A DNA stretch of 37,908 nt, taken from positions 1 through 37,908 of the forward strand of contig JAFGLU010000054.1 in the NCBI GenBank assembly GCA_016927865.1. Direction: 5' to 3'. Below the pieces are notes generated by a model. That model was given only the letters and a program-made list of their open reading frames with translations. It was not told where the DNA came from and made no database searches. Below, one piece after another: positions 36,099 to 37,908 of this stretch. Position 1 is the first letter of the stretch; each line of letters starts with the position of its first letter. The DNA is from Anaerolineaceae bacterium. GTDB taxonomy: Bacteria; Chloroflexota; Anaerolineae; Anaerolineales; Anaerolineaceae. The position numbers were made by a program, and so were the translations under genes.

Positions 36099-37249
36099 CC
36101 GATCATTCCGTAACCGTTGTGCTGGTGGGTACGGGCGGCTACAGCGCCTACTACTACGTTCCGCGCTTGCTGGAAGGCGCCACGCAGGGGCGCCTGCGGC
36201 TGGTGGGAGCGGTGAACCCGCCGGGGATGCCTGAAAATGAGGCTTTGCGCCAGGCGGGCGTGTCGCTCTACCCTGATTTGGAGGCGTTCTTTGCCGCCGA
36301 GCGGGCCGAGCTGGCGATCCTCTCCGGACCGATTTACACCCACTGCCCCCAGACGCTGCTGGCCTTGGCTAACGGCGCGCACGTGCTGTGCGAAAAGCCC
36401 GCCGCTGCCACACCGGCAGAAGTGCAGCAAATGATGGCTGCCGAAGAGCAGTCGGGGTTGCGGGTGGGGGTGGGCTTTCAGTGGTGCTTTTCGGATGCCG
36501 TCCAGCGGCTGAAGAGAGATATTCAGGCCGGGCGGTTTGGCCGCCCGCTGCGCTTCAAGTCGCTGGTGCTGTGGCCGCGGGCGCAGTCCTACTACCGGCG
36601 CAACGATTGGGCGGGAAGAGTGCGCATGTACGACGGGCGCATGGTGCTGGACAGCCCGGTGCAAAACGCCACGGCGCATTACTTGCAGGTTTTGCTGTAC
36701 TTGCTGGGAGAAAGCCGCGAAACAAGCGTCGACCCTGGCGAGATCCAGGCGGTCTTGTTCCGCGCCAACAAGATTGAAAATTACGACACCGCCGCGCTAC
36801 GCTGCCGGACGGAAAGCGGCGCCGAAATCTTGTTTTACACCTCGCATAGCATTTTAAAGGATCGCCACCCGCTGCTGCGCCTGGAGTTTGAGGATGCAGT
36901 AGTTGAGTATGATGGGATGACCACGCACCGCTTTGTGGCCCGCTTGCCCGGCGGGAAAGAGATCGATTACGGCGATCCGGGCGAGACGGAAGACAACAAG
37001 CTGTGGGACATGATCGCGGCGGCCCGCGGCGGCCCGGCCCCGGCTTGCGGGCTGGCGGCTGCGCTGCCGCATGTGCGCTGCGTGGAGGCGGCGCAGCGCT
37101 TCTCGGTCAACGAGATTCCGACCGAACTACGCCGCGTGCAGAACCCGCAAGGCGACCCGCTGGTGTGGGTGGAGGGCTTGGCGGAGCGGCTGGAGCGGTG
37201 CTTTGAGGAGAGCGTGCTGCCGGAACCGTTATTCGATCGCTTATCTTAA
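36095..37249 (+). CDS. Gfo/Idh/MocA-family oxidoreductase, second gene
   Basis: A 384-residue protein starting at GTG 36095, with AGGAGG 5 bases before, inside the previous gene. Residues 8-21 (VVLVGTGGYSAYYY) form the cofactor loop, CEKPAAATPAEV (E100-K101-P102) is the EKP motif, and DSPVQNATAHYLQVLLYLLGE is the substrate-domain helix with a His. It is distantly related to its upstream partner and is translationally coupled to it. The two may oxidise successive positions of one sugar or form a mixed complex; that is inference. Confidence 0.9.
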   Translation: MTDHSVTVVLVGTGGYSAYYYVPRLLEGATQGRLRLVGAVNPPGMPENEALRQAGVSLYPDLEAFFAAERAELAILSGPIYTHCPQTLLALANGAHVLCEKPAAATPAEVQQMMAAEEQSGLRVGVGFQWCFSDAVQRLKRDIQAGRFGRPLRFKSLVLWPRAQSYYRRNDWAGRVRMYDGRMVLDSPVQNATAHYLQVLLYLLGESRETSVDPGEIQAVLFRANKIENYDTAALRCRTESGAEILFYTSHSILKDRHPLLRLEFEDAVVEYDGMTTHRFVARLPGGKEIDYGDPGETEDNKLWDMIAAARGGPAPACGLAAALPHVRCVEAAQRFSVNEIPTELRRVQNPQGDPLVWVEGLAERLERCFEESVLPEPLFDRLS

Positions 37250-37566
37250 CCACCCCTACCACCGGTTGGCAAGGAAAAAACGGGGGAACTGCTGGTCCTG
37301 GCGGGGCAGCTGACCCAGCCGGAGGTGAGCGTCGAGAAAAGGATGGAAATTGCTTTCCGATTGTGCCAGGTGCTGTGGGGAGCACCGGTCCCTGCCCCAA
37401 TTGAAAACGGAAGAACGCAACGGAAAAATCTTTGCTCTTTGCAAGGAACGCCCGCCGCCTTCCTCCGTCTCTTGGGGGTAAACTCAGTCCACCATGATCC
37501 TATGCGGTTGGTAAGATGCTTAGATTGCTTTTCTCCATAAAAAATGCAAATTTTTTCTTGACACTA
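37250..37566. other. Gap holding an in-frame open stretch, no supported gene
   Basis: The reading frame of the preceding oxidoreductase stays open after its TAA, to 37540 (97 codons). The stretch GELLVLAGQLTQPEVSVEKRMEIAFRLCQVLWG is protein-like, but there is no start signal and I recognise nothing. A small stem GGTGCTGTGGGGAGCACC lies near 37370. Bases 37541-37566 are AT-rich, and a terminator for the small minus-strand gene may lie here (TGCAAATTTTTT). Confidence 0.35.
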
Positions 37567-37800
37567 CTATTTATCATCCAGAAGCAGCTTTGTAACCTCT
37601 GAACTAAAGCCTTGCAAATTCTGCATCGAGTAAACACCAACCGTTATTTGTCTGTTATATGATTCGTCATCGACATGAACGTGATCCTTATGCTTCGCTA
37701 AAGATTGCAACGAACCAATGAACTCATTTAGCTCATCAGCTGTAAGCATGATAAGTACGTTTGAAAGAGGTTCCTTCGTTTTCAGGTCTAGTAGCCGCAT
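37567..37800 (-). CDS. Small cytoplasmic protein with HVHVDDESYNR motif
   Basis: A 77-residue protein with a short strand, a helix (TADELNEFIGSLQSLAKHK) and the motif HVHVDDESYNRQITVGVYSM, which looks like two adjacent strands with conserved His/Asp. AAGGAGATATAT before the ATG at 37800 is a strong ribosome site, supporting a real gene. No family or function is known to me. It is more AT-rich than its neighbours. Confidence 0.72.
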   Translation of the reverse strand: MRLLDLKTKEPLSNVLIMLTADELNEFIGSLQSLAKHKDHVHVDDESYNRQITVGVYSMQNLQGFSSEVTKLLLDDK

Positions 37801-37876
37801 ATATATCTCCTTTGCCTAATGATTGGACTTTTGACAAAGTAAGCGAAAAAGGTGGAACTGCGTACAATAGGGAGTT

Positions 37877-37908
37877 GTGACCAACCAATTGCAGCAGTTC
37901 CGAGATGA
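37877..37908 (+). CDS. Start of a gene cut by the window edge
   Basis: GTG at 37877 opens a frame MTNQLQQFRD, preceded by GGGAG and a TACAAT box about 9 bases before. Only ten codons are present, so no function can be given. Confidence 0.4.
   Translation, partial: MTNQLQQFRD

Overview
The window looks like chromosomal DNA from a GC-rich bacterium, most likely a Chloroflexota member (Anaerolineae-like). This is an inference from several signs together: surface proteins with long Thr/Pro linkers, a COG4586/4587/3694-type ABC exporter, an indirect Asn/Gln-tRNA amidation gene (gatB), near-leaderless genes, and many palindromic intergenic repeats. I see no rRNA, tRNA, CRISPR array, complete insertion sequence or prophage.

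Layout. 1-1297: a leftward promoter whose gene lies outside the window, then a small membrane protein and a CYTH phosphatase/cyclase-fold protein. 1316-3918 (minus): a three-gene ABC exporter. 4114-5607: two exported or anchored proteins with Thr/Pro linkers. 5896-7248 (minus): a lipoprotein with a predicted beta-propeller. 7326-8759: gatB. 8824-11604 (minus): an ABC-2 exporter, a winged-helix regulator and a membrane protein, from a strong promoter with a dyad operator. 11727-15155: nucleotidyltransferase, LysE exporter, M15-like secreted peptidase and MFS transporter. 15420-17722: small membrane protein, response regulator and histidine kinase. 17765-18985 (minus): membrane diguanylate cyclase. 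19318-23824: a sugar catabolic operon (ketose/aldose isomerase family, PfkB kinase, class II aldolase, MFS transporter). 24055-28038 (minus): a 1327-residue UvrA with an N-terminal transglutaminase-like domain. 28426-29901: membrane protein with Asp-box repeats. 30229-30627 (minus): nucleoside-deoxyribosyltransferase-like protein. 30825-33218 (minus): glycoside hydrolase family 9. 33451-33755: a decayed copy of the downstream oxidoreductase. 33983-37249: an SDR epimerase and two Gfo/Idh/MocA oxidoreductases. 37567-37800 (minus): a small conserved-looking protein.

The most unusual items are these. (1) A transglutaminase-UvrA fusion, read from a promoter with a palindrome in its spacer. The same promoter architecture recurs at the left edge of the window, which suggests a shared SOS-like regulator. 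(2) A dispersed family of long, near-perfect palindromes (at least six copies plus an eroded one). Most are centred on GCGAAGC/GCTTCGC, a sequence known to form an exceptionally stable DNA mini-hairpin. One copy has matching outer inverted arms and a 7-bp direct repeat at its ends, so it looks like a tiny mobile element. (3) A pseudogene keeping only the two ends of a Gfo/Idh/MocA gene whose intact relative lies 1.6 kb downstream.

Carbohydrate use is a recurring theme: the isomerase/kinase/aldolase/MFS operon, the GH9 hydrolase without a signal peptide, and the tandem Gfo/Idh/MocA dehydrogenases. Several genes have -10 boxes only 5 to 10 bases before the start codon, pointing to leaderless or nearly leaderless transcripts.
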